NCBI GenBank assembly: GCA_903873805.1
Contig: CAIQQB010000118.1
Span: forward strand, 1 to 46,439
DNA: 46,439 nt
From: an uncultured Opitutia bacterium
GTDB lineage: Bacteria; Verrucomicrobiota; Verrucomicrobiia; Opitutales; Opitutaceae
Direction: 5' to 3'
The position numbers and the translations under genes were made by a program. Under the pieces are notes generated by a model. The model made no database searches. It was not told the DNA's origin and was given only the letters and a program-made list of their open reading frames with translations. Shown in pieces: positions 1 to 7,382 of the stretch (its first letter is position 1; the number at the start of each line of letters is the position of its first letter).

Positions 1-76
1 GCTCAATGCCCTTCAGGGCTTCCAAGCCGACCCGGGCTTTCAGATCGGGACTGTGCTGACGTCGTTTCTTTGACAT
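1..76 (-). CDS. IS3-family transposase OrfA, N-terminus only (cut by window edge)
   Basis: From the ATG at 76 the minus strand reads MSKKRRQHSPDLKARVGLEA and continues LKGIE up to the window edge. This matches the typical beginning of IS3/IS911 OrfA proteins, the helix-turn-helix subunit that binds the element's ends. In the family, OrfA is followed by OrfB with a DDE catalytic core, normally produced as OrfAB by programmed frameshifting; none of that is visible. Only 25 codons are present, so intactness cannot be judged. Confidence 0.75.
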   Translation of the reverse strand, partial: MSKKRRQHSPDLKARVGLEALKGIE

Positions 77-134
77 AGGGATCGTTGTGCTGACTTTGGG
101 TTAACGATCCGACCTGTCCAGTTTCCGGGGACCA
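1..134 (-). mobile_element. Terminal part of an IS3-family insertion sequence
   Basis: Read on the minus strand, the element starts near 134 with TGGTCCCCGGAAACTGGACA, a sequence of the kind found at the ends of many IS3-family elements (TG start, CCCCGGAAACTGGACA core). A transposase OrfA start follows 58 bases inside, at 76. The rest of the element lies outside the window. The outer boundary could be off by two or three bases because the target-site duplication on the other side cannot be seen. The element interrupts the integrase fragment at 135-395. Confidence 0.72.
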
Positions 135-395
135 CCTCAGGCCGTCCTTGAGGCGGCGGAAAGTGGCCTCGGCCTCCCGCAACTGGTCGTCGGCCAGGAA
201 GGTGGTCGCGGCACGGATGCCGGACGCGCATTGGAGGGCCTTCCGTTCCAGGGCGGCTTTCTCGGCGGCAGCCTCCTCGCGGGTGGGGAAGTTGCGGCGG
301 ATGCGGACGCCGGCGAGGTAGCCGGAGACCCGCCATGAGGTGACGCCGTTGCGGTTTTCAAACCGGGAAACGACGAAGGATGTATCGTGGTTCAT
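135..395 (-). pseudogene. Integrase (tyrosine recombinase-like) N-terminal fragment, disrupted by IS3 element
   Basis: The reading frame starts at the ATG at 395 (MNHDTSFVVSRFENRNGVTS) and gives about 86 plausible residues before it runs into the insertion sequence, where it continues in IS DNA to a stop at 3-5. The visible part has the look of an integrase arm-binding N-terminus: a short beta-rich segment with alternating basic residues (WRVSGYLAGVRIRRNF), then a basic helix (TREEAAAEKAALERKALQ). The core-binding and catalytic domains are missing. It begins 63 bases beyond the 3' end of a tRNA-Ser gene, the usual site of island integrases. The family call rests on memory of similar Opitutaceae proteins and has not been searched. 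Confidence 0.55.
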
Positions 396-432
396 GCTGA
401 GGTTGCCCCGTCAACTGGCAACCTAGCTTCGG

Positions 433-458
433 ATTTTTCTCCTTCAGAGGAGAAAAAT
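433..458 (-). terminator. Perfect 10-bp hairpin directly after tRNA-Ser
   Basis: The arms ATTTTTCTCC and GGAGAAAAAT are perfectly complementary with a 6-base loop. The hairpin begins at the last base of the encoded CCA of the tRNA. The stem is AT-rich and ends in T-rich sequence on either strand, so it could end tRNA transcription. It could also be part of the attachment region for the adjacent integrase. Confidence 0.45.
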
Positions 459-547
459 GGCGGAGAGGGAGGGATTCGAACCCCCGGTAGCCTTGCGGCT
501 ACACGTGCTTTCCAAGCACGCGCATTCGACCACTCTGCCACCTCTCC
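458..547 (-). tRNA. tRNA-Ser (anticodon GGA)
   Basis: The minus strand folds as a class II tRNA of 90 nt including an encoded CCA. The acceptor stem is GGAGAGG paired with CCTCTCC, followed by discriminator G and CCA. The anticodon stem-loop contains CTTGGAAAG with anticodon GGA, which reads UCC and UCU serine codons. A long variable arm (GTGTAGCCGCAAGGCTAC) and the T arm GGGGGTTCGAATCCCTC are present. A long variable arm is expected for tRNA-Ser. The gene is flanked on its 3' side by a hairpin and an interrupted integrase gene, so it probably served as the attachment site of an island. Confidence 0.95.
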
Positions 548-757
548 CAAGGTCATCAGCCGGGATCCCTGACTAGCATCCGTTTTCAGCCGACAAGCGG
601 CCCAGCAAGCCGGACCTTTGCAGGCGGGTCAATGGAGAAAATATCGCCTTTGGCCTCCTGCCTGCTTGAGCCCGCCGGATTTCCCGAAAAGCTCCTTGCC
701 GGACATTCTCCGCAGCCTACGATGCGGTGTTTACGTCTCAAAACTCACCTTCTCCAC

Positions 758-1270
758 ATGGTTTCCGCGAACACCGAACTGGCCTACAACAGCAAGATTG
801 AGGGGGATGTTGTCGTTTCGCGGGCCGATGCGGTGATCAACTGGCTGCGCAGCAGCTCCCTTTGGCCAATGCCCATGGGGCTCGCCTGCTGCGGCATCGA
901 GCTGATGGCCGTCGGAGCGAGCCGCTTTGACATCGCCCGCTTCGGGGCGGAAGTGATGCGTTTCTCCCCGCGGCAATCCGACTGCATGATCGTGGCCGGA
1001 ACCGTTACCTACAAGATGGCCCCGCACGTCCGCCGGATTTACGACCAGATGGCGGCCCCGAAATGGGTTATCGCCATGGGGGCCTGCGCCAGTTCCGGCG
1101 GCATGTACCGGAGCTACGCCACGCTGCAGGGCGTGGATCGCATCCTGCCGGTCGACGTCTATGTGAGTGGCTGCCCCCCGCGTCCCGAGGCGCTGCTCGA
1201 TGCCCTGATCAAGATGCAGGCCAAGGTGAAACGCGAACCCTCCGCCCGGGGCCTCCTCGTCCGCGCCTGA
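758..1270 (+). CDS. nuoB: NADH-quinone oxidoreductase subunit B
   Basis: This is the peripheral-arm subunit that holds the terminal iron-sulfur cluster N2, which passes electrons to quinone. The 170-residue product has the adjacent cysteines of GLACCGIEL, the later cysteine in MGACASSGG and the cysteine of SGCPPRPE, the four conserved cysteines of the family. The frame is open upstream to 632, but the ATG at 758 ([13 protein letters not shown]) gives a normal-length protein, so I prefer it; an ATG at 722 is possible. No strong Shine-Dalgarno sequence is visible. It is the first gene of the cluster. In most bacteria nuoA stands immediately upstream, but here the preceding 210 bases hold no such gene. 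Confidence 0.95.
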   Translation: MVSANTELAYNSKIEGDVVVSRADAVINWLRSSSLWPMPMGLACCGIELMAVGASRFDIARFGAEVMRFSPRQSDCMIVAGTVTYKMAPHVRRIYDQMAAPKWVIAMGACASSGGMYRSYATLQGVDRILPVDVYVSGCPPRPEALLDALIKMQAKVKREPSARGLLVRA

Positions 1271-1283
1271 GCGCCCCGCCACC

Positions 1284-1904
1284 ATGGCCACTGACATCAT
1301 CGCCACAATCATCGCCCGGTTTCCGGGTGCGGCGGCGCGCGCGAGCGGCGATCATCCGGCGGTCAGCGTGCCGGCCGCCGCTGCGCCGGCCGTGCTCCAG
1401 GCCGTGCGCGAGGAGTTCGGGTACGACTTTCTGGTCGACGTGACGGCGGTGGACTGGGGGCTGGAGGCGGCCGTTCGTTTCACGGTGGTCTGGCACCTGT
1501 TTTCGACCGTAGCCCACGGCTATCTGCGCGTGACGGCCGACTGCACCGACAATGCGGCGCCGGCGATGGCGAGCGCCGTCCCGCTCTGGCCGACGGCCAA
1601 CTGGCATGAGCGCGAGACCTTCGACTTGCTGGGGATCACGTTCACCGGCCATCCCGATCTGCGCCGCATCCTGATGTGGGAAGGCTACCCGTACCACCCG
1701 TTGCGGAAGGATTTTCCGCTCGCCGGCATCGAGGTCCCGCTGCACGACCCGGAGATCGCGGCGGAAACCGGGATCACGCTCATCGCGGCGCCCATGGCCG
1801 GCGGCCCCTTTGTCGCCTCGCCGGGGGAGATGAACCTCACCGAGGCCGAGCCGCGCGCCAAGGACGAGAGCTGGAACGAAGCCAGCGCCAAACCCACCGC
1901 CTGA
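1284..1904 (+). CDS. nuoC: NADH-quinone oxidoreductase subunit C (30 kDa)
   Basis: This is the 30-kDa subunit of the hydrophilic arm; it carries no cofactor and packs against NuoD and NuoB. The 206-residue product contains the family signature near residues 107-148: NWHERETFDLLGITFTGHPD, then LRRILMWEGYPYHPLRKDFP. The C-terminal 50 residues after that are less conserved and acidic. It follows nuoB by 13 bases and precedes nuoD by 15, so it is clearly co-transcribed. nuoC and nuoD are separate genes here, not fused as in E. coli. Confidence 0.95.
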   Translation: MATDIIATIIARFPGAAARASGDHPAVSVPAAAAPAVLQAVREEFGYDFLVDVTAVDWGLEAAVRFTVVWHLFSTVAHGYLRVTADCTDNAAPAMASAVPLWPTANWHERETFDLLGITFTGHPDLRRILMWEGYPYHPLRKDFPLAGIEVPLHDPEIAAETGITLIAAPMAGGPFVASPGEMNLTEAEPRAKDESWNEASAKPTA

Positions 1905-1919
1905 ATCCTCTCCGACCCG

Positions 1920-3152
1920 ATGCCCGCCGAATTCACCTTCCCCGACAACGCCGCCAAGGCCGCCGACGCCGCGCCGGAGTTTGAGACCGAAAAGATGTCC
2001 CTCTCGATGGGGCCGTCGCATCCATCCACCCATGGTGTGCTCCGGCTCCAGCTGGAGATCGACGGGGAGATCGTCACGAAGTGCGATCCGGTGCTCGGCT
2101 ACCTGCACCGTGGCGATGAGAAGATTGCGGAGAACATGACGTACAACCAGTTCGTGCCCTACACGGACCGGCTGGATTACATCGCCCCACTCGCCAACAA
2201 CGTCGCCTACGCCATTGCCGTCGAGCGCCTCGCCAAGCTCGAGGTGCCGCCGCGCTGCCAGGCCATCCGTGTCATCATCTGCGAGCTTGCGCGCATCTCT
2301 TCCCATCTGCTCGGGCTCGGCGCCTATGGCATCGATGTCGGCGCGTGGTCCATCTTCCTCTACACCTTCACGGAGCGCGAGAAGCTCTACAAGCTGTTCG
2401 AGGAGCTCACTGGCGCGCGTTTCACCACGAGCTACACCCGCATCGGCGGCCTCGCGCGCGACGTGCCCGCGGGCTGGAACGACCGCGTCCTCGCCTTCTG
2501 CGACCAGTTCCTGCCGATCCTCGACGAGGTCCTCGCCCTGCTCACGCGCAACAAGATCTTCATGGACCGTACGGTCGACATCGGCGTCATCTCTAAGGCC
2601 GACGCCATCGCCTACGGCCTCACCGGGCCCAACCTTCGCGGTTCCGGTGTGCCGTTCGACCTGCGCAAGGACGCACCGTATTCGGGCTACGAAAAGTATG
2701 AGTTCGACGTGCCGGTGGGCACGAAGGGCGACTGTTACGACCGCTACCTCTGCCGCGGCGAGGAGATGAAGCAGTCCGTGCGCATCGTCCGCCAGGCCAT
2801 CGCCAGTTTCCCCGGTGGCGACTGGTATGTGAAGGACGCCCGGCGCATCTTCGCCCCGCCCAAGGAGAAAATTCTCACCAGCATGGAGGAGCTCATTAAC
2901 AACTTCATGATCGTGACCGAGGGTCCGCAGATTCCGGCCGGTGAGGTCTACTTCGAGGCGGAAAACCCGAAGGGCACCCTCGGCTTTTTCATCGTGAGCA
3001 AGGGTGGCGGCGTGCCATGGCGCATGAAGATCCGCAGCCCCTCGTTCTGCAACCTCTCCATCCTGCCCAAAGTCTGCGTCGGCACGTTTGTGTCCGACGT
3101 CGTCTCCATCCTCGGCTCCCTCGACTTCGTGATGGGCGAGGCGGACCGGTGA
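1920..3152 (+). CDS. nuoD: NADH-quinone oxidoreductase subunit D (49 kDa)
   Basis: The 410-residue protein forms the quinone-binding pocket of complex I together with NuoB. It shows the conserved SMGPSHPSTHGVLRLQLEID near the N-terminus, the CDPVLGYLHRGDEKIAE motif, and the canonical C-terminus SILGSLDFVMGEADR ending in Arg. Length and ends are normal for a stand-alone NuoD. A 127-base spacer separates it from nuoE. That spacer holds imperfectly repeated words (cgagaacctagaat and gaattctagctccgaac) that look like the remains of an inverted repeat. Confidence 0.97.
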   Translation: MPAEFTFPDNAAKAADAAPEFETEKMSLSMGPSHPSTHGVLRLQLEIDGEIVTKCDPVLGYLHRGDEKIAENMTYNQFVPYTDRLDYIAPLANNVAYAIAVERLAKLEVPPRCQAIRVIICELARISSHLLGLGAYGIDVGAWSIFLYTFTEREKLYKLFEELTGARFTTSYTRIGGLARDVPAGWNDRVLAFCDQFLPILDEVLALLTRNKIFMDRTVDIGVISKADAIAYGLTGPNLRGSGVPFDLRKDAPYSGYEKYEFDVPVGTKGDCYDRYLCRGEEMKQSVRIVRQAIASFPGGDWYVKDARRIFAPPKEKILTSMEELINNFMIVTEGPQIPAGEVYFEAENPKGTLGFFIVSKGGGVPWRMKIRSPSFCNLSILPKVCVGTFVSDVVSILGSLDFVMGEADR

Positions 3153-3279
3153 AAGACAAGCATCCAGAATCGAGAACCTAGAATTTGTAAGCCAGCTTCC
3201 CGAATACAATATAAGCTACACCTGCCTGAATCTGCCGTGCCAACTTCTAACTCCTGAATTCTAGCTCCGAACTCCTGCT

Positions 3280-3783
3280 GTGAATCTCCAACCCGCCACG
3301 CTCCAGAAGATCGACGAGGTGATCACCCATTATCCGGTGAAACGGAGCGCCACGCTCCCGCTCCTGCATCTGATCCAGGAGGACGCCGGGCACATTTCCG
3401 ACGCCGCCATCGAATGGGTCGCCGCCAAGCTGGAGCTGCAGCCGATCAACGTTTACGAGGTGGTGACGTTCTATCCGATGTTTCGCCGCCAGCCGATCGG
3501 GCGCCGGCACGTCAAGGTCTGCCGCACGCTTTCCTGTGCGCTGCTCGGCGGCTACAAGACCTGCGCCACCTTCGAGGCGGAGTTCAACACCCACCGCGGG
3601 GAAGTTTCGCCCGACGGCGAAGTCACCGTTGAGTTTGTCGAGTGCCTCGCCAGCTGCGGCACCGCGCCGGTCGTGATGATCGACGACACGCTGCATGAAA
3701 AGGTGGACTGTGCCCGCGCCAAGGCGCTCGCCGCCCAGATCAAGGCCGAGGCCAAGCAAAATAATGTAGCGAGCAGCGGGTAG
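3280..3783 (+). CDS. nuoE: NADH-quinone oxidoreductase subunit E (24 kDa)
   Basis: This is the thioredoxin-like [2Fe-2S] subunit (cluster N1a) of the NADH-oxidising module. The 167-residue product has the helical N-terminus (YPVKRSATLPLLHLIQED), the first ligand pair in VCRTLSCALLGG and the second in ECLASCGTAP. The start is a GTG at 3280. The last six residues (NVASSG) and the stop codon are encoded by the left arm of a palindromic repeat (3766-3873), so a repeat insertion has replaced or extended the original C-terminus. This should be harmless because the family's C-terminus is variable. Confidence 0.95.
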   Translation: MNLQPATLQKIDEVITHYPVKRSATLPLLHLIQEDAGHISDAAIEWVAAKLELQPINVYEVVTFYPMFRRQPIGRRHVKVCRTLSCALLGGYKTCATFEAEFNTHRGEVSPDGEVTVEFVECLASCGTAPVVMIDDTLHEKVDCARAKALAAQIKAEAKQNNVASSG

Positions 3784-3873
3784 CGAGTAGCGAGCATACC
3801 GACCAATCCCTATCTGTCACCCCTTCGCCAATCTACCGCCAACCAAACCTACTCGCTACTCTCTGCTCGCTAC
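3766..3873. repeat. TAGCGAG-type palindromic element, copy 1 (nuoE-nuoF)
   Basis: The left arm (3766-3796) is built from 7-base units TAGCGAG/TAGCGGG. The right arm (3850-3873) is its reverse complement, with 22 of 24 positions matching over the common part. The 53 bases between the arms are unlike them. In RNA this would fold into a long stem between nuoE and nuoF. The element overlaps the end of nuoE and ends 9 bases before the nuoF start. Confidence 0.85.
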
Positions 3874-3882
3874 TTCTTCCTC

Positions 3883-5235
3883 ATGCCCGCCGCCGCCCAA
3901 CGCCGCATCATCTTCGCTCACATTGACGAGCCCGGCTACACCAACGACCTCGCCTGCTACCTCCAGCATGGCGGCTACGCGGTGCTGCGGCGGTCCATGG
4001 CGCGTCCGCCGGCGGAGCTGATCGACGAGGTCAAGAAATCCGGCCTGCGCGGCCGCGGCGGCGCGGGCTTCCCCTGCGGGGTGAAGTGGAGCCTGGTGGA
4101 CCGCAAGAGCGGCAAGCCGATTTACCTGATCGTCAATGCCGACGAATCGGAGCCCGGCACCTTCAAGGACCGCTACATCATCCACCAGGATCCGCACCAG
4201 CTCATCGAGGGGGTCATGATCTCCTGTTTCGCGAACAACGTGAAGCAGGCCTACATCTACATCCGGGGCGAGTTTCCCGAGGGCGCCCGCATTCTCGAGC
4301 GCGCCATTGCCGAAGCGCGGGCCGCCGGTTTCTGCGGACCCAACGTCCTCGGCACCGGCTACGCCTGCGAGATCTACGTCCACCGCGGCGCGGGCGCTTA
4401 TATCTGCGGCGAGGAAACCGGCCTGATCGAGTCCCTCGAGGGCAAGCGGCCGTATCCGCGCATCAAGCCGCCGTTCTTCCCCGCGGTGCTCGGCCTCTAC
4501 CAGTGCCCGACCATCGTCAACAACGTCGAGACCCTGTGCCATGTGAAGTACATCGCCGACGTCGGCGGCGACGCCTACGCCAAGATCGGCACGCCCAACA
4601 ACACCGGCACCCGGCTGCTCTGCGTCAGCGGCCACGTCCAGAAACCCGGCTATTACGAATACGAGGTCGGCAAGATCACCTTGGGCGAGCTCCTCTACGA
4701 AGTCTGCGGCGGACCACTGCCCGGCCGGAAGTTCAAGGCCATCATTCCCGGCGGTTCGTCGGCGAAAATCCTGCGGATGGGCGAGACGTTTGCGCTGAAA
4801 AACAAGGACGGCACGACGCGTCAGCTCGCCGTCGAGGACATCCCGATGGACTTCGACACCCTGGCGGCCTGCGGCACGATGGGCGGCTCCGGCGGCGTGA
4901 TCGTGATGGATGACTCGGTCAACATGGTCGAGGCGCTGGCCAACCTCAATGCGTTCTACGCCCACGAGAGCTGCGGCCAGTGCACGCCCTGCCGCGAGGG
5001 CTCGCTCTGGATGAAGAAGATCACCACCCGCATGGTCCACGCCGGCGCCCGGAGCGAGGACGGGGCGCTGCTCAAGAGCGTGGCCGACCAGATTGCCGGC
5101 CGCACCATCTGCGCCTTCGGCGAGGCCTGCGCCTGGCCGACCCAGAGCTTCGTCGCCAAGTTCGGCGACGAGTTCAAGGGCGCCGCGGAGACCAAGCCCT
5201 CCACCAAATCCGACCACGCCATCGAACTGGTCTGA
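3883..5235 (+). CDS. nuoF: NADH-quinone oxidoreductase subunit F (51 kDa, NADH/FMN binding)
   Basis: This subunit binds NADH and FMN and carries the [4Fe-4S] cluster N3, so it is the electron entry point of the complex. The 450-residue product shows the FMN/NADH region GLRGRGGAGFPCGVKW followed by NADESEPGTFKDR, the GAGAYICGEET motif, and the cluster ligands in ESCGQCTPCREG with a further cysteine in GRTICAFGEAC. The length is normal. The start ATG at 3883 lies just behind the right arm of a palindromic repeat. A 109-base spacer with another inverted repeat separates it from nuoG. Confidence 0.97.
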   Translation: MPAAAQRRIIFAHIDEPGYTNDLACYLQHGGYAVLRRSMARPPAELIDEVKKSGLRGRGGAGFPCGVKWSLVDRKSGKPIYLIVNADESEPGTFKDRYIIHQDPHQLIEGVMISCFANNVKQAYIYIRGEFPEGARILERAIAEARAAGFCGPNVLGTGYACEIYVHRGAGAYICGEETGLIESLEGKRPYPRIKPPFFPAVLGLYQCPTIVNNVETLCHVKYIADVGGDAYAKIGTPNNTGTRLLCVSGHVQKPGYYEYEVGKITLGELLYEVCGGPLPGRKFKAIIPGGSSAKILRMGETFALKNKDGTTRQLAVEDIPMDFDTLAACGTMGGSGGVIVMDDSVNMVEALANLNAFYAHESCGQCTPCREGSLWMKKITTRMVHAGARSEDGALLKSVADQIAGRTICAFGEACAWPTQSFVAKFGDEFKGAAETKPSTKSDHAIELV

Positions 5236-5240
5236 GTTTG

Positions 5241-5329
5241 TTCACCGCGAAACACACGAAACACACGAAAATATGATGCAACGAAAGCACCCGAGCCCAA
5301 CCTTCCGCTTTCGTGTATATCGTGGTTAA
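5241..5329. repeat. ACACACGAAA-type inverted repeat (nuoF-nuoG)
   Basis: The left arm TTCACCGCGAAACACACGAAA (5241-5261) extends into a further ACACACGAAA unit. The right arm (5309-5329) is its reverse complement at 17 of 21 positions. The same kind of arm (AACCACGAAA...CACACGAAA) recurs at 18935-19184 in this window, so this is a dispersed family. It fills nearly all of the spacer before nuoG. Confidence 0.75.
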
Positions 5330-5344
5330 TTCCCTCCTTCCACA

Positions 5345-7156
5345 ATGATCGCTCCGTCCAAACCCGACCTCGTCACCGTCAACATTGACGGCCGGGAGAT
5401 CGCCGTGCCCAAAGGCACCAACGTGATCGAGGCCGCGCGCCTGGTCGGCGTCGACGTGCCGCATTACTGCTACCACCCGAAGCTCACCGTGGTCGGCAAC
5501 TGCCGGATGTGTCTCATCGAGATGGGCATGCCCGCCGTCGATCCCGCCACCAAGTCGCCGATCATGGATCCGGCCACGGGGAAGCAGCGGATCAACTGGA
5601 TCCCGCGCCCGCAGATCGGCTGCGCCACCAACGCCTCGCCTGGCCTCCACATCCGCACCCAGACCCCACAGATCAAGGACTGCCGTGAGGGTGTGATGGA
5701 GTTTCTCCTCGTCAACCATCCGCTCGACTGCCCGATCTGCGACCAGGCCGGCGAGTGCAAGCTGCAGGAGCAGGCCACCGGCTACGGCCGGGGCTATTCG
5801 CGCTTCATCGAGCAGAAGAACGTCAAGCCCAAGCGCACCCTGCTCGGGCCGCGCGTCATGCTCGACGACGAGCGCTGCATCCTCTGCTCGCGCTGCATCC
5901 GTTTCTCCAAGGAGATCGCGAAGGACGACGTCCTCGGCTTCATCGACCGCGGCAGCTTCTCAACCCTCACCTGCTACCCCGGGAAGAAGCTCGAGAACAA
6001 CTACTCGCTCAACACGGTGGACATCTGCCCCGTCGGCGCGCTCACCAGCACGGACTTCCGCTTCAAGATGCGCGTCTGGTTTCTCAAGCAGACCAACTCG
6101 ATCGACACCGAGTCCTCGGTCGGGGCCAACACGGTGGTCTGGTCCCGCGAGGGCCGGATCTACCGCATCACCCCGCGCCGGAACGACGAGGTCAACGACA
6201 CCTGGATGGCCGATTCCGGCCGCGAGCTCTACAAGGCGGTGCAAGCCACCGACCGGCTGACCGCCGCCAAAGTCAACGGCGCTGTCTCCACGCTCGACCT
6301 TGCGCTCGGTGCCGCCGCCGAGCTCCTGAAGGTGGGGCGTATCGCCCCCAGTGCGCCTTCCCCCATCGCCATTGTCGGCTCGGGTCGCAGCAGCGTCGAA
6401 GAGCAATTTCTCACCAAGCAGCTTGCCGACGCGCTCCAAGCGCCCACGCATCTCGTCAGCCGGGTGGGGGAGGGCGACGGCATCCTCGTCTCCGCCGACC
6501 GCAATCCCAACACCCGCGGCGCGCTCGTGGTGGGGCTGGTCTCCGATTTGCCAAAGGTAGGGACGGCTCTCCGAGCCGTCCGGACTTCCTCCACCCAGTC
6601 GGCAACCACGGACGGCTCGGAGAGCCGTCCCTACCAGGAAATTCACGTTGGCGGTCTTTCCAACCTCGCGGCCGACATCGACGCCGGCAAAATCAAAACG
6701 GTCATCTCCGTTGGCGAAGACCTGACCGCCGCCGGCCTCACCGCCGCGCAGCTCGCCAAGGTCGCGATCATCTACCTCGGCACCCACGCCAACGCCACCA
6801 GTGCGGCGGCCAAGGTCGTGTTCCCGACGCTCGCTGTGTTTGAAAAGAACGGCACCCTCGTGAATCAGCAGTTCCGCCTTCAGAAATTCACCAAGGCCGT
6901 CCCGGCCCCCGCCGGCGCGACCGATGACCTGGTCGTTCTCGTCCAGCTCGCCGCCGCCGCCGGCGGACCGGCGCTGCCGGCCGACATCCACGAGCTCTGG
7001 AAGTTCATCGCCGCCTCGGTCCCCGCGCTCGGCACCATGACGTTCGCGAACCTGCCCGAAACCGGTCTCCTCCTCGACGCCACACCGTGGGCCGGCTGGT
7101 CCTTCGCTGAGGGCGCAACGCTGCATTATCAACCCGCCGGAGGCTCCCCGCCATGA
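5345..7156 (+). CDS. nuoG: NADH-quinone oxidoreductase subunit G (75 kDa, iron-sulfur)
   Basis: NuoG carries the chain of iron-sulfur clusters from NuoE/F toward NuoB. The 603-residue product has an N-terminal ferredoxin-like [2Fe-2S] domain (HYCYHPKLTVVGNCRMCLIE), the DCPICDQAGECKLQ stretch, and the [4Fe-4S] ligands of CILCSRCIRF with the later CPVGAL. A short, degenerate molybdopterin-oxidoreductase-like domain follows, so the protein is smaller than the roughly 900-residue E. coli form. Residues 405-430 are encoded by an 80-bp perfect palindrome (6556-6635) that keeps the frame open. They sit in a low-conservation stretch between RGALVVGLVSDLP and IHVGGLSNLAADIDAGK. The stop overlaps the next ATG (ATGA). 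Confidence 0.96.
   Translation: MIAPSKPDLVTVNIDGREIAVPKGTNVIEAARLVGVDVPHYCYHPKLTVVGNCRMCLIEMGMPAVDPATKSPIMDPATGKQRINWIPRPQIGCATNASPGLHIRTQTPQIKDCREGVMEFLLVNHPLDCPICDQAGECKLQEQATGYGRGYSRFIEQKNVKPKRTLLGPRVMLDDERCILCSRCIRFSKEIAKDDVLGFIDRGSFSTLTCYPGKKLENNYSLNTVDICPVGALTSTDFRFKMRVWFLKQTNSIDTESSVGANTVVWSREGRIYRITPRRNDEVNDTWMADSGRELYKAVQATDRLTAAKVNGAVSTLDLALGAAAELLKVGRIAPSAPSPIAIVGSGRSSVEEQFLTKQLADALQAPTHLVSRVGEGDGILVSADRNPNTRGALVVGLVSDLPKVGTALRAVRTSSTQSATTDGSESRPYQEIHVGGLSNLAADIDAGKIKTVISVGEDLTAAGLTAAQLAKVAIIYLGTHANATSAAAKVVFPTLAVFEKNGTLVNQQFRLQKFTKAVPAPAGATDDLVVLVQLAAAAGGPALPADIHELWKFIAASVPALGTMTFANLPETGLLLDATPWAGWSFAEGATLHYQPAGGSPP
6556..6635. repeat. GTAGGGACGG-type palindromic element inside nuoG
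   Basis: The arms at 6556-6582 and 6609-6635 are perfect reverse complements over 27 bases, with a 26-base centre. Each arm is also a small hairpin by itself (GGACGGCTC, three bases, GAGCCGTCC). The element is translated as about 26 residues of NuoG without a stop or frameshift. The outer GGTAGGG/CCCTACC ends resemble those of other elements in this window (10321-10396, 25745-25792), which suggests one mobile repeat family. Confidence 0.9.
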
Positions 7157-7377
7157 GGGTGACCGATCTCGATGTCCCGGTGGCCGCAATCTTCATGGCG
7201 CAGGCCTTGGTGTTCGGCTACTTTTCGCCCCGGCGCATCGCCCGTCTCGTGGCGGATGGAAAGGTGGATAAGAAGATCGGCACCCAGGCGGCCGCCAAAG
7301 CCCGGCGCACCGGCTGGATCGTCTTCGGAATGAGCGTGGCTATCCTGGCCTTCCATTTCTACCGGACGAGGAGGTAA
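7153..7377 (+). CDS. Small two-helix membrane protein within the nuo operon (unknown)
   Basis: The 74-residue ORF starts at an ATG that overlaps the nuoG stop and ends 5 bases before nuoH, so translation is probably coupled to both. It has two hydrophobic segments, roughly residues 9-23 (AAIFMAQALVFGYFS) and 53-67 (GWIVFGMSVAILAFHFY). A basic, lysine- and arginine-rich loop separates them, and the C-terminus is basic (RTRR). I recognise no family, and it does not look like NuoA, which has three helices and about 118 residues. Position and size suggest an accessory or assembly factor of complex I, but this is inference only. Confidence 0.75.
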   Translation: MRVTDLDVPVAAIFMAQALVFGYFSPRRIARLVADGKVDKKIGTQAAAKARRTGWIVFGMSVAILAFHFYRTRR

Positions 7378-7382
7378 CCCGT

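Noticed and set aside
387..572. Open frame on the plus strand over the tRNA-Ser gene
   Set aside because: It is antisense to a clear tRNA and has no coding character of its own.
1209..3209. A 666-codon minus-strand frame opposite nuoC/nuoD
   Set aside because: It is a shadow of GC-rich genes on the other strand; the plus-strand frames carry the conserved NuoC and NuoD motifs.
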